The position numbers and the translations under genes are program-made. Of a DNA stretch of 29,845 nucleotides, positions 11,300-18,845 are shown piece by piece (the stretch's first letter is position 1; each line of letters begins with the position of its first letter). This DNA is from a virus. The notes beneath the pieces are model-generated. The model searched no databases and had not been told where the DNA came from. It saw only the letters and a program-made list of their open reading frames with translations. Where the stretch lies: the IMG/VR virus record IMGVR_UViG_3300025117_000193, positions 1 to 29,845 of that record, one strand, 5' to 3'.

Positions 11300-13664
11300 A
11301 GAAAGAGAAGTGTGTTTGGGACTTTTGAAACTTTTTAGATTTGAAAATAAAACTGCCGACCAAATTGTGACCGAAAGTCAGATACAGATATTTTACGAGT
11401 TGATATTCAGAAAACATAAAAGGCTTCAAATTCTTTGCGCGACTCAATACGGAAAACTGGTAAGTGATGATACACCAGTGTGGACAACGAAAGGGTGGAA
11501 AAATCATGGCGACCTCAAGATAGGGGATTATGTGTTTAATCATTTTGGCAAGGCAGTTAAAGTTAAAGGTATTGCTCCGAAAGGGATAGCGAATAGAGAA
11601 GTTATTTTCACAAATGGAGCAAAAATAAAAGTCCACGAGAAACACGAATGGTTTGCGCAACATAGGGCGTGGAAAGATTATAGGAAAATAGAGACGAAAT
11701 ATATTGCTGAATATGAGAAGTCATCATTTTCTATACCAAACATTGTGCCATTAGAGGGCAACGATAAGGGATTACTATTAGATTCATATACTCTTGGAGT
11801 TTGGCTTGGCGATGGCATATCTACCAAACCTGCAATAACTATTGACCCAAAGGACAGAAATATCGTTTCTGCGATTCCTTACAAAATATCCACAGAACAT
11901 CCTCACAAGGATACAGGAGTTGTCTTATACGGTTTTTACAAAACAGTTGTTTTTCAATCATTACGACAGCTTGATTTAATAGGAAACAAACATATCCCGG
12001 ATGTATATAAATTAGCTAGCATACAATCTCGTTTGCAATTATTAGCTGGACTTATTGATACAGACGGTAGTGTAAATAAACAAAAACGGGAGAAAGGGTG
12101 GCGAAATGGGCGTGTTTATTTTATCAATACAAATAAGCGTCTTATTGATGATGTGTGTGATTTGATTCGTTCTTTGGGAATGAAGCCAAGTATTACAAAA
12201 GTGAAGGCGTGTATTTCTTCAAGCGGTATTCAAGGAAGAAAAGATACATATTATATAGGGTTTAAGCCTATATTAGATATTCCTACTAGAGTTTTAAGAA
12301 AAAAGATAACTATACAACCGAATAAACGGCGCGTAAGGATTAGAGAAATAAGAGAAATTGAACCAGTTTCAGGTAATTGTATTCAAGTTGATGGTGGAAT
12401 TTATTTAGTAGGCGAGCAAATGATACCAACTCATAATTCTTTTATAGTCGCTTTAGCTTGTGTCGTCATCACTTGTATTCAAAAAGAACTTGTGGCCGTG
12501 GTGGCGCCAACGAACGAGAAAGCAAGGATAATAATGAGGTATTACATTGAGCATTTGGGAGACTCGCCTTTGTTTTATTCCCAATTGGAAAAAGATACAA
12601 AACTTGAAAGATTACGAATGGAAGAAAGCAAGGAAAGAATTATTTTGCGGAATGGCGGTGGCATATTCGTTATTTCCGTTCAAGCTGGTAATTCTAAAAA
12701 GGGAATTGAAGCGGCTATGGGAGCGGGGGCGAAAAATGTAATCCAAGACGAAAGTTGTTTAATCCCCGATCCAATTGAAGCTACCGTGTTCCGGATGATA
12801 GCCGGTAAAGGTGAAGAAGCTTTTTATTGTAAAATCGGCAATCCATTTTATCGCAATCACTTTCTTAAAAGTTGGCGAGATGAGACTTATCACAAAATTC
12901 TTGTGGATTACAAGCAGGGAATTAAAGAAGGAAGATATACGGAGGAATTTATAGATGAAGCAAAAATGAAACCTTATTTTGGTGTTTTGTTTGAATGTAA
13001 TTTTCCCAGCGCTGACGCCATTGACGCAAGCGGATATTCGATTCTTGTGGACGATGATACTTTGGCGCGAAAGATTAAACCTAAAATTAAACTGTTTGGA
13101 GAGTTAAAAATGGGTTGTGATGTCGCTGGTGAAGGTTCAAATTATTCGGTAATAACTTTAAGAGCTAAAAATGGAGCGAAGATTTTATACAAAGAACACA
13201 ATCCTGACACGATGAATTTCGCCGGTATTATCGCGGCATTGGCCAGTGAATCGGCGCCGAGCAAAATCTATATAGATAAAGTTGGTATAGGAAAACCCGT
13301 ATTTGATAGATTGAAAGAGTTTGAAGAAATTGCCGACAGAGTTGTCGGTGTCGTAGCCGGTGAAAAAGCTGATGAAGATGCCAGTTATTTTAACAAAAGA
13401 GCTGAAATGTTTTGGCGGTTGCGAGAATGGTTGGCAACTTCGGAACTTGAAGGCAACGGCTGGCAGGATTTGTTAGATGTTAAATATAAGATTCAAAGCG
13501 ACAGACGGGTTAAGATAAAAGGTAAAGATGAGATGTTGAAAGATGGCGTTTTATCGCCCGATGTCGCTGACGCGCTTTCACTGACATTTTATAATCGGGA
13601 AACTCTTGGGCAACCCAGTGTTATTGTCAGCATTCCTAATTTTAGAGGTTATGAAAGAAGGTAA
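11289..13664 (+). CDS. terL: Terminase large subunit, split by an intein
   Basis: 791 residues, of which 464 remain after removal of the intein (57-383). Host protein: the P-loop ATQYGK|S (51-56 joined to 384), Walker B plus catalytic Glu VIQDES (484-489), the coupling motif GNP (517-519), and a C-terminal RNase H-like nuclease with Asp at CDVAGEG (D611), YIDKVGIG (D663) and SPDVADAL (D758, D761). It powers DNA packaging into proheads and cuts concatemers. The intein sits within the P-loop between Lys and Ser, so the unspliced protein cannot hydrolyse ATP. The gene overlaps both neighbours. Confidence 0.9.
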   Translation: MNPKEREVCLGLLKLFRFENKTADQIVTESQIQIFYELIFRKHKRLQILCATQYGKLVSDDTPVWTTKGWKNHGDLKIGDYVFNHFGKAVKVKGIAPKGIANREVIFTNGAKIKVHEKHEWFAQHRAWKDYRKIETKYIAEYEKSSFSIPNIVPLEGNDKGLLLDSYTLGVWLGDGISTKPAITIDPKDRNIVSAIPYKISTEHPHKDTGVVLYGFYKTVVFQSLRQLDLIGNKHIPDVYKLASIQSRLQLLAGLIDTDGSVNKQKREKGWRNGRVYFINTNKRLIDDVCDLIRSLGMKPSITKVKACISSSGIQGRKDTYYIGFKPILDIPTRVLRKKITIQPNKRRVRIREIREIEPVSGNCIQVDGGIYLVGEQMIPTHNSFIVALACVVITCIQKELVAVVAPTNEKARIIMRYYIEHLGDSPLFYSQLEKDTKLERLRMEESKERIILRNGGGIFVISVQAGNSKKGIEAAMGAGAKNVIQDESCLIPDPIEATVFRMIAGKGEEAFYCKIGNPFYRNHFLKSWRDETYHKILVDYKQGIKEGRYTEEFIDEAKMKPYFGVLFECNFPSADAIDASGYSILVDDDTLARKIKPKIKLFGELKMGCDVAGEGSNYSVITLRAKNGAKILYKEHNPDTMNFAGIIAALASESAPSKIYIDKVGIGKPVFDRLKEFEEIADRVVGVVAGEKADEDASYFNKRAEMFWRLREWLATSELEGNGWQDLLDVKYKIQSDRRVKIKGKDEMLKDGVLSPDVADALSLTFYNRETLGQPSVIVSIPNFRGYERR
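11457..12437 (+). mobile_element. Class 3-type intein with LAGLIDADG homing endonuclease
   Basis: 327 codons in frame in terL. The first residue is Leu (LVSDDTPVW), not Cys/Ser, so the usual first nucleophile is missing. Block B has HEKHEW with His119 and Trp121; block F has GNCIQVDG with Cys364; block G is IPTHN with Thr381, His382, Asn383; then extein Ser384. Trp, Cys and Thr fall where the WCT triplet of class 3 inteins is expected. Endonuclease motifs: LGVWLGDG (169-176) and LLAGLIDTDG (251-260). (Residues numbered in the precursor.). Confidence 0.85.
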
Positions 13665-14064
13665 ATTACAAATTAAACCCATTGCCGAAGCGCCGAATCT
13701 TGCTATTCTCAAGGAACGTTTTGGCGTTTTGGAAGATGAAGTTATAGTCGCTTATGGAAACAAAATTTATTGTCCAGCCAAAGGAATGAGTAAAGATTTA
13801 CTGGCTCACGAATTGACTCATTGTCAAAGACAAGGAATGAATGAACGACAAGCCGAACGATGGTGGGAAAGATATTTAACTGATATTGATTTTCGTCTTA
13901 ACGAAGAGCTACTTGCTTTTCAAGCCCAATTTGATTTTTGTAAAAAGGCATACAAAGATAGAAACAAGCTTGCTAAAATTAAATTTGCCTTGGCCAGTGA
14001 ATTGGCAAGTTCTCGTTATGGTGGGATAATTAAGCATTCAGAAGCAATGATTAGATTAAAATAA
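13651..14064 (+). CDS. HExxH zinc-metallopeptidase-like protein
   Basis: 137 residues from ATG 13651, overlapping terL by 14 nt. An HELTH motif at 53-57 (two His and the catalytic Glu) follows a short beta-rich segment (VIVAYGNKIYCP). A glutamate pair in NEELLAFQAQF about 30 residues downstream could supply the third zinc ligand, a minimal gluzincin layout. No signal peptide. Located between terminase and portal, where it could act as a prohead protease or head-maturation factor, but that role is inferred. It is not a typical HK97 or ClpP-type prohead protease. Confidence 0.6.
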   Translation: MKEGKLQIKPIAEAPNLAILKERFGVLEDEVIVAYGNKIYCPAKGMSKDLLAHELTHCQRQGMNERQAERWWERYLTDIDFRLNEELLAFQAQFDFCKKAYKDRNKLAKIKFALASELASSRYGGIIKHSEAMIRLK

Positions 14065-14093
14065 TTACTCTTGACTTTATTTTATGATATAAT
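14065..14093 (+). promoter_or_regulatory. Promoter before portal gene, leaderless
   Basis: TGA-TATAAT (-10 at 14088-14093), 7 nt before ATG 14101. TTACTC (14065-14070) is 17 nt upstream as a weak -35; TTGACT at 14071 is too close to be one. The mRNA should begin at or next to the ATG. Confidence 0.55.
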
Positions 14094-14100
14094 ATAGGCA

Positions 14101-16038
14101 ATGTATTCAAATGATTTTATAAATTATTCCACGCCTTCTCTTTATCAGCCTGATGAAAAAGTCAGTGAGCTTACTCAATACGCCAAACAAGTTTACGACC
14201 AAGGGCATCGGGTTTTGAACCAATCTTATCCTGAATTAAATGACCGCTCTATTATTGAAGACGAGCGAATTGGAAAAAAGATTTGGAACGCTTATGTGGA
14301 TGAATCTACTCCCGACCCATTTGAAGCTTGGAAATGGCAAGGAACGAGAAGTGAAGCAAGGAAACGAGGAGTGGCAATGCACGCCCAATTGACCGCGGGT
14401 TTTCTTTTTGCCGGTATTTCAGCTCAAGATGAAGATGACAAGGAAGACCGAGCGGCTGGGGATTTTATGAGAGGACTTGTGGAATGGATGGCGGAAAATT
14501 CAGATTACACCTCATCATTTATTCAAGTAACAATGGGAATGTTGATGAATCCAATCAGTTACCTTGGAGCTGAATATGCTGAGGTTATGCAGAAAGTCAG
14601 GGAGAAAGTGAACAATGGTTGGAAAGTCAGCGAGGTTTTGGATGAGGAGTTTTCTGGTTTTCGAGCGCCTGTTTATGGTTCCACGGATATTATGGTTACC
14701 AATCCTTATCTCTCGCCTTTCAATTTTCAACGGCAGACTTGTGTAATTAAAAATAGATATTTAGATTATTCCGATGCCAAAAAGAAATACGGCAATCATC
14801 CAAACTTTGAATATGTCCAACGCGGTTTAATTTCAGTTTTTAATGAAATTGACGGATTATTTTATGATGTGAAAGATGATGAGAACCCCAATTTGGTGAA
14901 AGAAACTATTTGCTCTTGGCGAGGCGATGATTTGGAAATTCCATATTTGAATGGTGTGTATATGGGAAATGAAAATACCGAATGGAATCCAATGAAGCAC
15001 AGGGATTTGAAGAATAATCCAAAATATAATGTTACACCCTTTGGTTACGGTTTAATCAGTGAACACTTTTTTGCTTATAAGTCTTTAATGAACACTCTCC
15101 AATGGGAAGATTCTTTTTATGATGAGTTTTCAAGAAATGTTTTGAATAAAGAATTGCTTGACCTTATTCCGCCGACTGTTTCAGTGGGAGATGAAGAAGG
15201 AGTAGTAAAAACTTCAACTATTTTTCCTGGCGCTCATGTAACCGCTAAAAGTAAAGATTTTGATATCAGATCAATTCTACCTCCATCGTCGGGTAATAGA
15301 TACGCGGCATTATCAGAAGTTAAAAAGTCAATGGAGGATTTGTCAATTTCCGATGTTCAGTCGGGGCAATTGCCTGAAGCTTCACAAAAAGCGACTGCAA
15401 TTATCCAATCAACATTAGCCTCAAAAACACTTCTTCGTGGGGTTGGCAGAACAATGGGACAATCCATTGTGGCTTATACCCGTCTTATGGTGGACATTGC
15501 CGTTAGATATTTATCTATTGTTCAAGTTCAAGAAATCACCGGTGGAATGTTAAAAGACCGCTACCGCCAATTTATGCTTCCCAATAGGATTTCCAAAGGA
15601 AAAAGGATTGGTAAAGTATTGAGATTCAACGGTGATTTTGTCGGCAAAGAAATGGGGGAAAAAGAAAAAAAGATGTATGAAATTGGACTTGCCGAAGAAA
15701 CTGGTTATCCTGACAGCAAATCCGAAATTATTGAAATGAACCCTGAAATGGCCGCGAGAATGAAATATCTTATCTCGTTTGACCCTGAAGAAATGTTTTC
15801 TCAAAATCAACAACAAATGCAAGTAATGTTACAAAATATGTATGCTCAACTTCGCGCTGACCCATTGATTGACCCGGAAGCTTTGCTCCGCGAATATATG
15901 TATGCTTTCTTCCGAAGCAAGGGCGATGATTTTATTAACCCAAATGGCATGAAACAATTACAACAGCGAGCGAAACAACATTTGGAAGGTGGACAAAAAA
16001 TGCCGACACCTGTTGCTTCGCCTGTGGGTATGGTATAA
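14101..16038 (+). CDS. Portal protein
   Basis: 645 residues. Position after terminase, length, and a helical central core with a PFGYGLISEHFFAYKSLMNTLQW segment match podovirus-type portals, the dodecameric ring through which DNA enters and leaves the head. The N-terminus holds DPFEAWKWQGTRSEARKRGVAM; the C-terminus is helical and Gln-rich (EEMFSQNQQQMQVMLQNMYAQ), typical of portal crown/barrel helices. The identification is by context and overall pattern, not a unique motif. It carries a downstream promoter over its last codons. Confidence 0.75.
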   Translation: MYSNDFINYSTPSLYQPDEKVSELTQYAKQVYDQGHRVLNQSYPELNDRSIIEDERIGKKIWNAYVDESTPDPFEAWKWQGTRSEARKRGVAMHAQLTAGFLFAGISAQDEDDKEDRAAGDFMRGLVEWMAENSDYTSSFIQVTMGMLMNPISYLGAEYAEVMQKVREKVNNGWKVSEVLDEEFSGFRAPVYGSTDIMVTNPYLSPFNFQRQTCVIKNRYLDYSDAKKKYGNHPNFEYVQRGLISVFNEIDGLFYDVKDDENPNLVKETICSWRGDDLEIPYLNGVYMGNENTEWNPMKHRDLKNNPKYNVTPFGYGLISEHFFAYKSLMNTLQWEDSFYDEFSRNVLNKELLDLIPPTVSVGDEEGVVKTSTIFPGAHVTAKSKDFDIRSILPPSSGNRYAALSEVKKSMEDLSISDVQSGQLPEASQKATAIIQSTLASKTLLRGVGRTMGQSIVAYTRLMVDIAVRYLSIVQVQEITGGMLKDRYRQFMLPNRISKGKRIGKVLRFNGDFVGKEMGEKEKKMYEIGLAEETGYPDSKSEIIEMNPEMAARMKYLISFDPEEMFSQNQQQMQVMLQNMYAQLRADPLIDPEALLREYMYAFFRSKGDDFINPNGMKQLQQRAKQHLEGGQKMPTPVASPVGMV

Positions 16039-16039
16039 T
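16013..16039 (+). promoter_or_regulatory. Promoter at the portal 3' end
   Basis: TTGCTT (16013-16018), 15-nt spacer, TGG-TATAAT (-10 at 16034-16039, overlapping the portal stop codon). Predicted start near 16046, giving a ~26-nt AT-rich leader to ATG 16072 without a Shine-Dalgarno. Confidence 0.5.
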
Positions 16040-16071
16040 GGTCGATAAATTTATAAGCTAATTAAAAAAAC

Positions 16072-16479
16072 ATGTCAGTAGAAAAAGAAAAAGTATTTGT
16101 AGATAAAGTTTTAAGCGAATTAGGTTTTGTTATGGAAAATTCCGAAAAAGTTAATCGGGCTGTATTTGGTCTTGCTACTTCAAGAGGATTAGTGGGCGGT
16201 GTGGGTGAAAATGCTGAAGCGAGGGTGATTTTAGACAAGTATGATGAATTGGGCGGCTATATCACTAAAGATGGCCATAAAGTCAAAAACGGCTGTTTTT
16301 TTGACCGTAAAAATCATAAATCGGTAGAAAAACCAATTGTTGTTTTGGTAATTCGCGTCAACGGTGAATTTGTGGAGCAAGTAGAAGGTGAACCTGAAAC
16401 TCTTGAGGTTAAAATAGCTAAAAAGCAAGAGAAAGAAAAGAAAGCTGAAAAGAAAAAAAAAGTTAAAGATGAACAATAA
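16072..16479 (+). CDS. Head-region protein with Lys/Glu tail, unknown
   Basis: 135 residues. The first ~110 residues are mixed alpha/beta (VFVDKVLSELGFV; ARVILDKYDELGGYITKDGHKVKNGCFFD; VVLVIRVNGEFVE). The last ~30 are almost all Lys and Glu, probably a disordered tail or coiled coil. Between portal and scaffold, so a head-assembly or DNA-associated role is possible. No family recognised. It overlaps the next start by one base (TAATG). Confidence 0.5.
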   Translation: MSVEKEKVFVDKVLSELGFVMENSEKVNRAVFGLATSRGLVGGVGENAEARVILDKYDELGGYITKDGHKVKNGCFFDRKNHKSVEKPIVVLVIRVNGEFVEQVEGEPETLEVKIAKKQEKEKKAEKKKKVKDEQ

Positions 16480-16853
16480 TGAAGTTTTTTGCCAAAATAT
16501 CTCTGTGGTGTTTGAAATGGAGCGATGAGAAAACCAAAAGAGAAATTCTGCGTTTGGCTGTCAAGGATTTATTCAAAGCGATAGATGTTGAAGATATTCT
16601 GCGGAGAAATCCTGACGGCACTTGGAGGTTTGAGGACAAAACGCTTGATGCTTCATATATGAAAGACCTCAAAACTCAAGCGGATATGTTGGATAAATTG
16701 TTGTTATGGAAAGTGCTCAAAAAGGATATTGAATACCAGATAAGAAAGAAAATGTTTGAGGAAGCGAGAATTGATTTAGATGTGGTTTGGTCCCAATTAC
16801 TTACATTTCTTTGGGATACAATTCAGACAAGACTTCAGAGATTGCGACAGTAA
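16479..16853 (+). CDS. Helical head-region protein, unknown
   Basis: 124 residues, almost fully helical (KTKREILRLAVKDLFKAIDVEDIL; MKDLKTQADMLDKLLLWKVLKKD), coupled to the preceding gene by TAATG. Amphipathic first 12 residues (MKFFAKISLWCL). No motif recognised; the position suggests an assembly accessory. Confidence 0.5.
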   Translation: MKFFAKISLWCLKWSDEKTKREILRLAVKDLFKAIDVEDILRRNPDGTWRFEDKTLDASYMKDLKTQADMLDKLLLWKVLKKDIEYQIRKKMFEEARIDLDVVWSQLLTFLWDTIQTRLQRLRQ

Positions 16854-16862
16854 TTTATTAAG

Positions 16863-16948
16863 TGGGCGGTTTGTAGGTTGTTTTTTAGAACAACTTATCA
16901 AACTGCTCAAAGCGGTTTCTCTCGGAGAAGTAACTCTCCGATAGTTAC
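16863..16948 (+). other. Structured leader RNA before the scaffold gene
   Basis: 16863-16873 plus 16874-16882 pair with 16889-16897 plus 16899-16909: 20 bp, one bulge (T16898), 6-nt loop, three G-U pairs. Downstream, TCGGAG (16922-16927) pairs with CTCCGA (16936-16941), and GTAACT (16930-16935) with AGTTAC (16943-16948); these two stems are interleaved. No T-run and no Shine-Dalgarno before ATG 16990. Confidence 0.55.
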
Positions 16949-16989
16949 AGGGACTATAACCTGATGCCGTTAGTGCTAAAACTAATTCT

Positions 16990-17688
16990 ATGAATGAAGA
17001 AGAAAAAAAGGCCGCTGAGGCGGCAGAAGCCGAGTTTCAAAAAAATCTTGAGGGCTTATCCGATGAGGAAAAAGCTCAAAAGATTGAGGAACGAGCTTCA
17101 AGTTCTTTGAAAGATACCGAGTTAGACCAATTTTTAGAAGCGGAAAAAACAAAAACTAAAGCGAAAGAACGCTTTGAAGAAAAAAAAGGTGATTTGGAAA
17201 GTGAAGAGGATAAACCTCTCACCAAAAAAGAGCTTACGAAACTACTCTCTGACCGCGATGACCAAATTAGAAAGGAAACACGGGAAGAACAGGCGAACGA
17301 TATTGCCAAAGAACTTTCCGAAAGCCCGAAAGAGGCTGAACTAATCCTTACAGTTTGGAAAAATCGCAGGTTGGCGGGCACACTTCGCGAGCAACTTAAT
17401 GAAGCCCGCGCCATTGCCATTTCAAAGCGACTCAATGCCAAGAACAACGAACTTTTGCGCGCCCTAGCCGGGAAAGAAAACATAGAGACCTCTGGCGAGA
17501 ATGCTCAACGCAAACCCGTTCCGAAAGAGGCTCCATCTCTCAATCCGACTGATAAGACAGTGCTTGCTGGTTTCGTTTGGGACAATGCCAAACGAGCATA
17601 CCGCAAGACTATCGCTGGGGGACGCAAGATTTTATTCGTTGCTTCCGACATGAAAAAACGCTGGACAGAAAACGCTCCAACTAAATAA
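16990..17688 (+). CDS. Scaffolding-like protein
   Basis: 232 residues, highly charged and helical. The first ~80 residues are acidic coiled coil (NEEEKKAAEAAEAEFQKNL, SDEEKAQKIEERA), then a DRDDQIRKETREE helix, and a more basic C-terminal ~60 residues (FVWDNAKRAYRKTIAGGRK). Elongated charged helices ending in a basic patch, just before decoration and capsid genes, are typical of phage scaffolding proteins that guide prohead assembly. Context-based identification. Confidence 0.6.
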   Translation: MNEEEKKAAEAAEAEFQKNLEGLSDEEKAQKIEERASSSLKDTELDQFLEAEKTKTKAKERFEEKKGDLESEEDKPLTKKELTKLLSDRDDQIRKETREEQANDIAKELSESPKEAELILTVWKNRRLAGTLREQLNEARAIAISKRLNAKNNELLRALAGKENIETSGENAQRKPVPKEAPSLNPTDKTVLAGFVWDNAKRAYRKTIAGGRKILFVASDMKKRWTENAPTK

Positions 17689-17696
17689 TCTAATTA

Positions 17697-17725
17697 TCGG
17701 TATAGTTTATTATTAACTTTACCGA
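17697..17725 (+). other. Hairpin directly before the decoration-protein gene
   Basis: TCGGTATAGTT (17697-17707) pairs with AACTTTACCGA (17715-17725), 10 of 11 positions, loop 7 nt. The stem ends 2 nt before ATG 17728. No poly-T tail and no free Shine-Dalgarno, so it is likely an RNA-level control or processing element. Confidence 0.55.
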
Positions 17726-17727
17726 AA

Positions 17728-18243
17728 ATGAGTTCAACAAGAATAGATATTGAGGTAATTGGTTCAAGCGCGGTGCAGAAGCATCGTGTTGCGGCAAGCG
17801 CTACCCGTTTTTACGCAGGCGAGCCTTTGGAATTCAACGGCACTTATACAACGGGTGTGGCTTCGGTCAATACCGTTGTACAAGCGGCTGACGCAACGCC
17901 GGTGATCGGCACCGATAATTTTGTTGGCGTTGCCGCTCAAGACGCTCCGGTTGGGACTGACACCACTGTTGATGCTGATTGGGTGGATGTTGCCACTGTT
18001 ATCCCGCATTGGACTAGATTGCGCTCAAAAGCAAAGACTACAGCAAATGTGGACACTTTGACTGAATTGGTTGGTGTTTTGTGGGATTTTTCTCTGTTTG
18101 ACCTTACATCAAGCACCTTTACGATTGATGAAACAGGCGCGGCGGATACATCCGGTTTGATTATTCAAGGCGGAATTTGGGAGCAAGGTTTAGTAGATGT
18201 AGTGGTCGATGTTAGAGCTTTTAGAGCTGATGTTAGTGCTTAA
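17728..18243 (+). CDS. Head decoration-like protein
   Basis: 171 residues, Ala/Thr/Val/Asp-rich and beta-predicted (RFYAGEPLEFNGTYTTGVA, DNFVGVAAQDAPVGTD, GLIIQGGIWEQGLVDVVVDV). Small beta-rich proteins encoded between scaffold and capsid commonly decorate and stabilise the capsid surface. No Lys-rich or catalytic motif. Its coding sequence has higher GC than the HNH gene that follows. Identification is by position and composition. Confidence 0.55.
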   Translation: MSSTRIDIEVIGSSAVQKHRVAASATRFYAGEPLEFNGTYTTGVASVNTVVQAADATPVIGTDNFVGVAAQDAPVGTDTTVDADWVDVATVIPHWTRLRSKAKTTANVDTLTELVGVLWDFSLFDLTSSTFTIDETGAADTSGLIIQGGIWEQGLVDVVVDVRAFRADVSA

Positions 18244-18263
18244 TAATTAACTGATTATTTGAT

Positions 18264-18845
18264 ATGCCTTTTCTTAATGGAAAACCATCTTGGAATAAAG
18301 GTTTGAAAATTGGAAAAACCCATCCTCAAATGGGTTTTCAAAAGGGAAATAAAAATCACGAGAATTTAAAATCAATTGCGACTAGATTCAAAAAAGGAAT
18401 AAGTATTTCTCCGCAAACTCAATTTCAAAAAGGAAAGGATTCTTGGAATAAAGGGAAAAAAGGAACTTTCAAGCACACAGAAGAATGGAAAAAACAAAAA
18501 CGTGAGGCTATGAAAGGTAAAAATCATCCAAATTGGAAAATTGATAGAACAGAAATTATTCACAACAAATATCGTGAGTATGACTTGAAAAATAAAGAAT
18601 GGGTTAAAACGATAAAAAATCGTGATGGATGGAAATGTAAAATTTCTAATCAAGATTGTTCTGGAAAAATTTATGCTCATCACATTCTTAATTGGATTGA
18701 TTTCCCCGAACTTCGTTATCAAATTAATAATGGCATTACATTGTGCCATTTCCACCATCCAAGAAAGTGGGAAGAAGAGAAACGACTAACTCCATATTTT
18801 CAGGAGTTAGTGTCAGTATCAAATGAAATACCATTAATCTTATAA
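18264..18845 (+). CDS. HNH homing endonuclease with NUMOD-type repeats
   Basis: 193 residues. The N-terminal half has repeated SWNKG/FQKGN-like NUMOD3-style DNA-binding motifs (8-14, 59-64, and HTEEWKKQKREAMKGKNHPNW at 71-91). The C-terminal HNH: WVKTIKNRDGWKC, AHHILNW (138-144), INNGITLCHFHH (154-165). It is inserted between the decoration and capsid genes, with Lys/Asn-rich AT-biased codons unlike its neighbours. Its 3' end overlaps the upstream part of the capsid reading frame and a 9-bp hairpin. It likely spreads by cutting intron- or gene-less alleles at the capsid locus. Confidence 0.8.
   Translation: MPFLNGKPSWNKGLKIGKTHPQMGFQKGNKNHENLKSIATRFKKGISISPQTQFQKGKDSWNKGKKGTFKHTEEWKKQKREAMKGKNHPNWKIDRTEIIHNKYREYDLKNKEWVKTIKNRDGWKCKISNQDCSGKIYAHHILNWIDFPELRYQINNGITLCHFHHPRKWEEEKRLTPYFQELVSVSNEIPLIL
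18785..18811 (+). other. 9-bp hairpin just upstream of the capsid reading frame
   Basis: ACTAACTCC (18785-18793) is perfectly complementary to GGAGTTAGT (18803-18811), loop 9 nt. It lies in the 3' end of the HNH gene, 12-20 nt before the region where capsid translation must begin, and could control that start. The right arm hides the only nearby GGAG. Confidence 0.45.

Noticed and set aside
16855-16989. tRNA or small group I intron before the scaffold gene
   Set aside because: No cloverleaf with a T-arm consensus or anticodon stem could be built, and the region is too short for an intron core; it fits a hairpin leader better.
17076-17483. Ser/Phe-rich minus-strand open frame
   Set aside because: Antisense of the Lys/Glu-rich scaffold-like gene; composition is that of a shadow frame.
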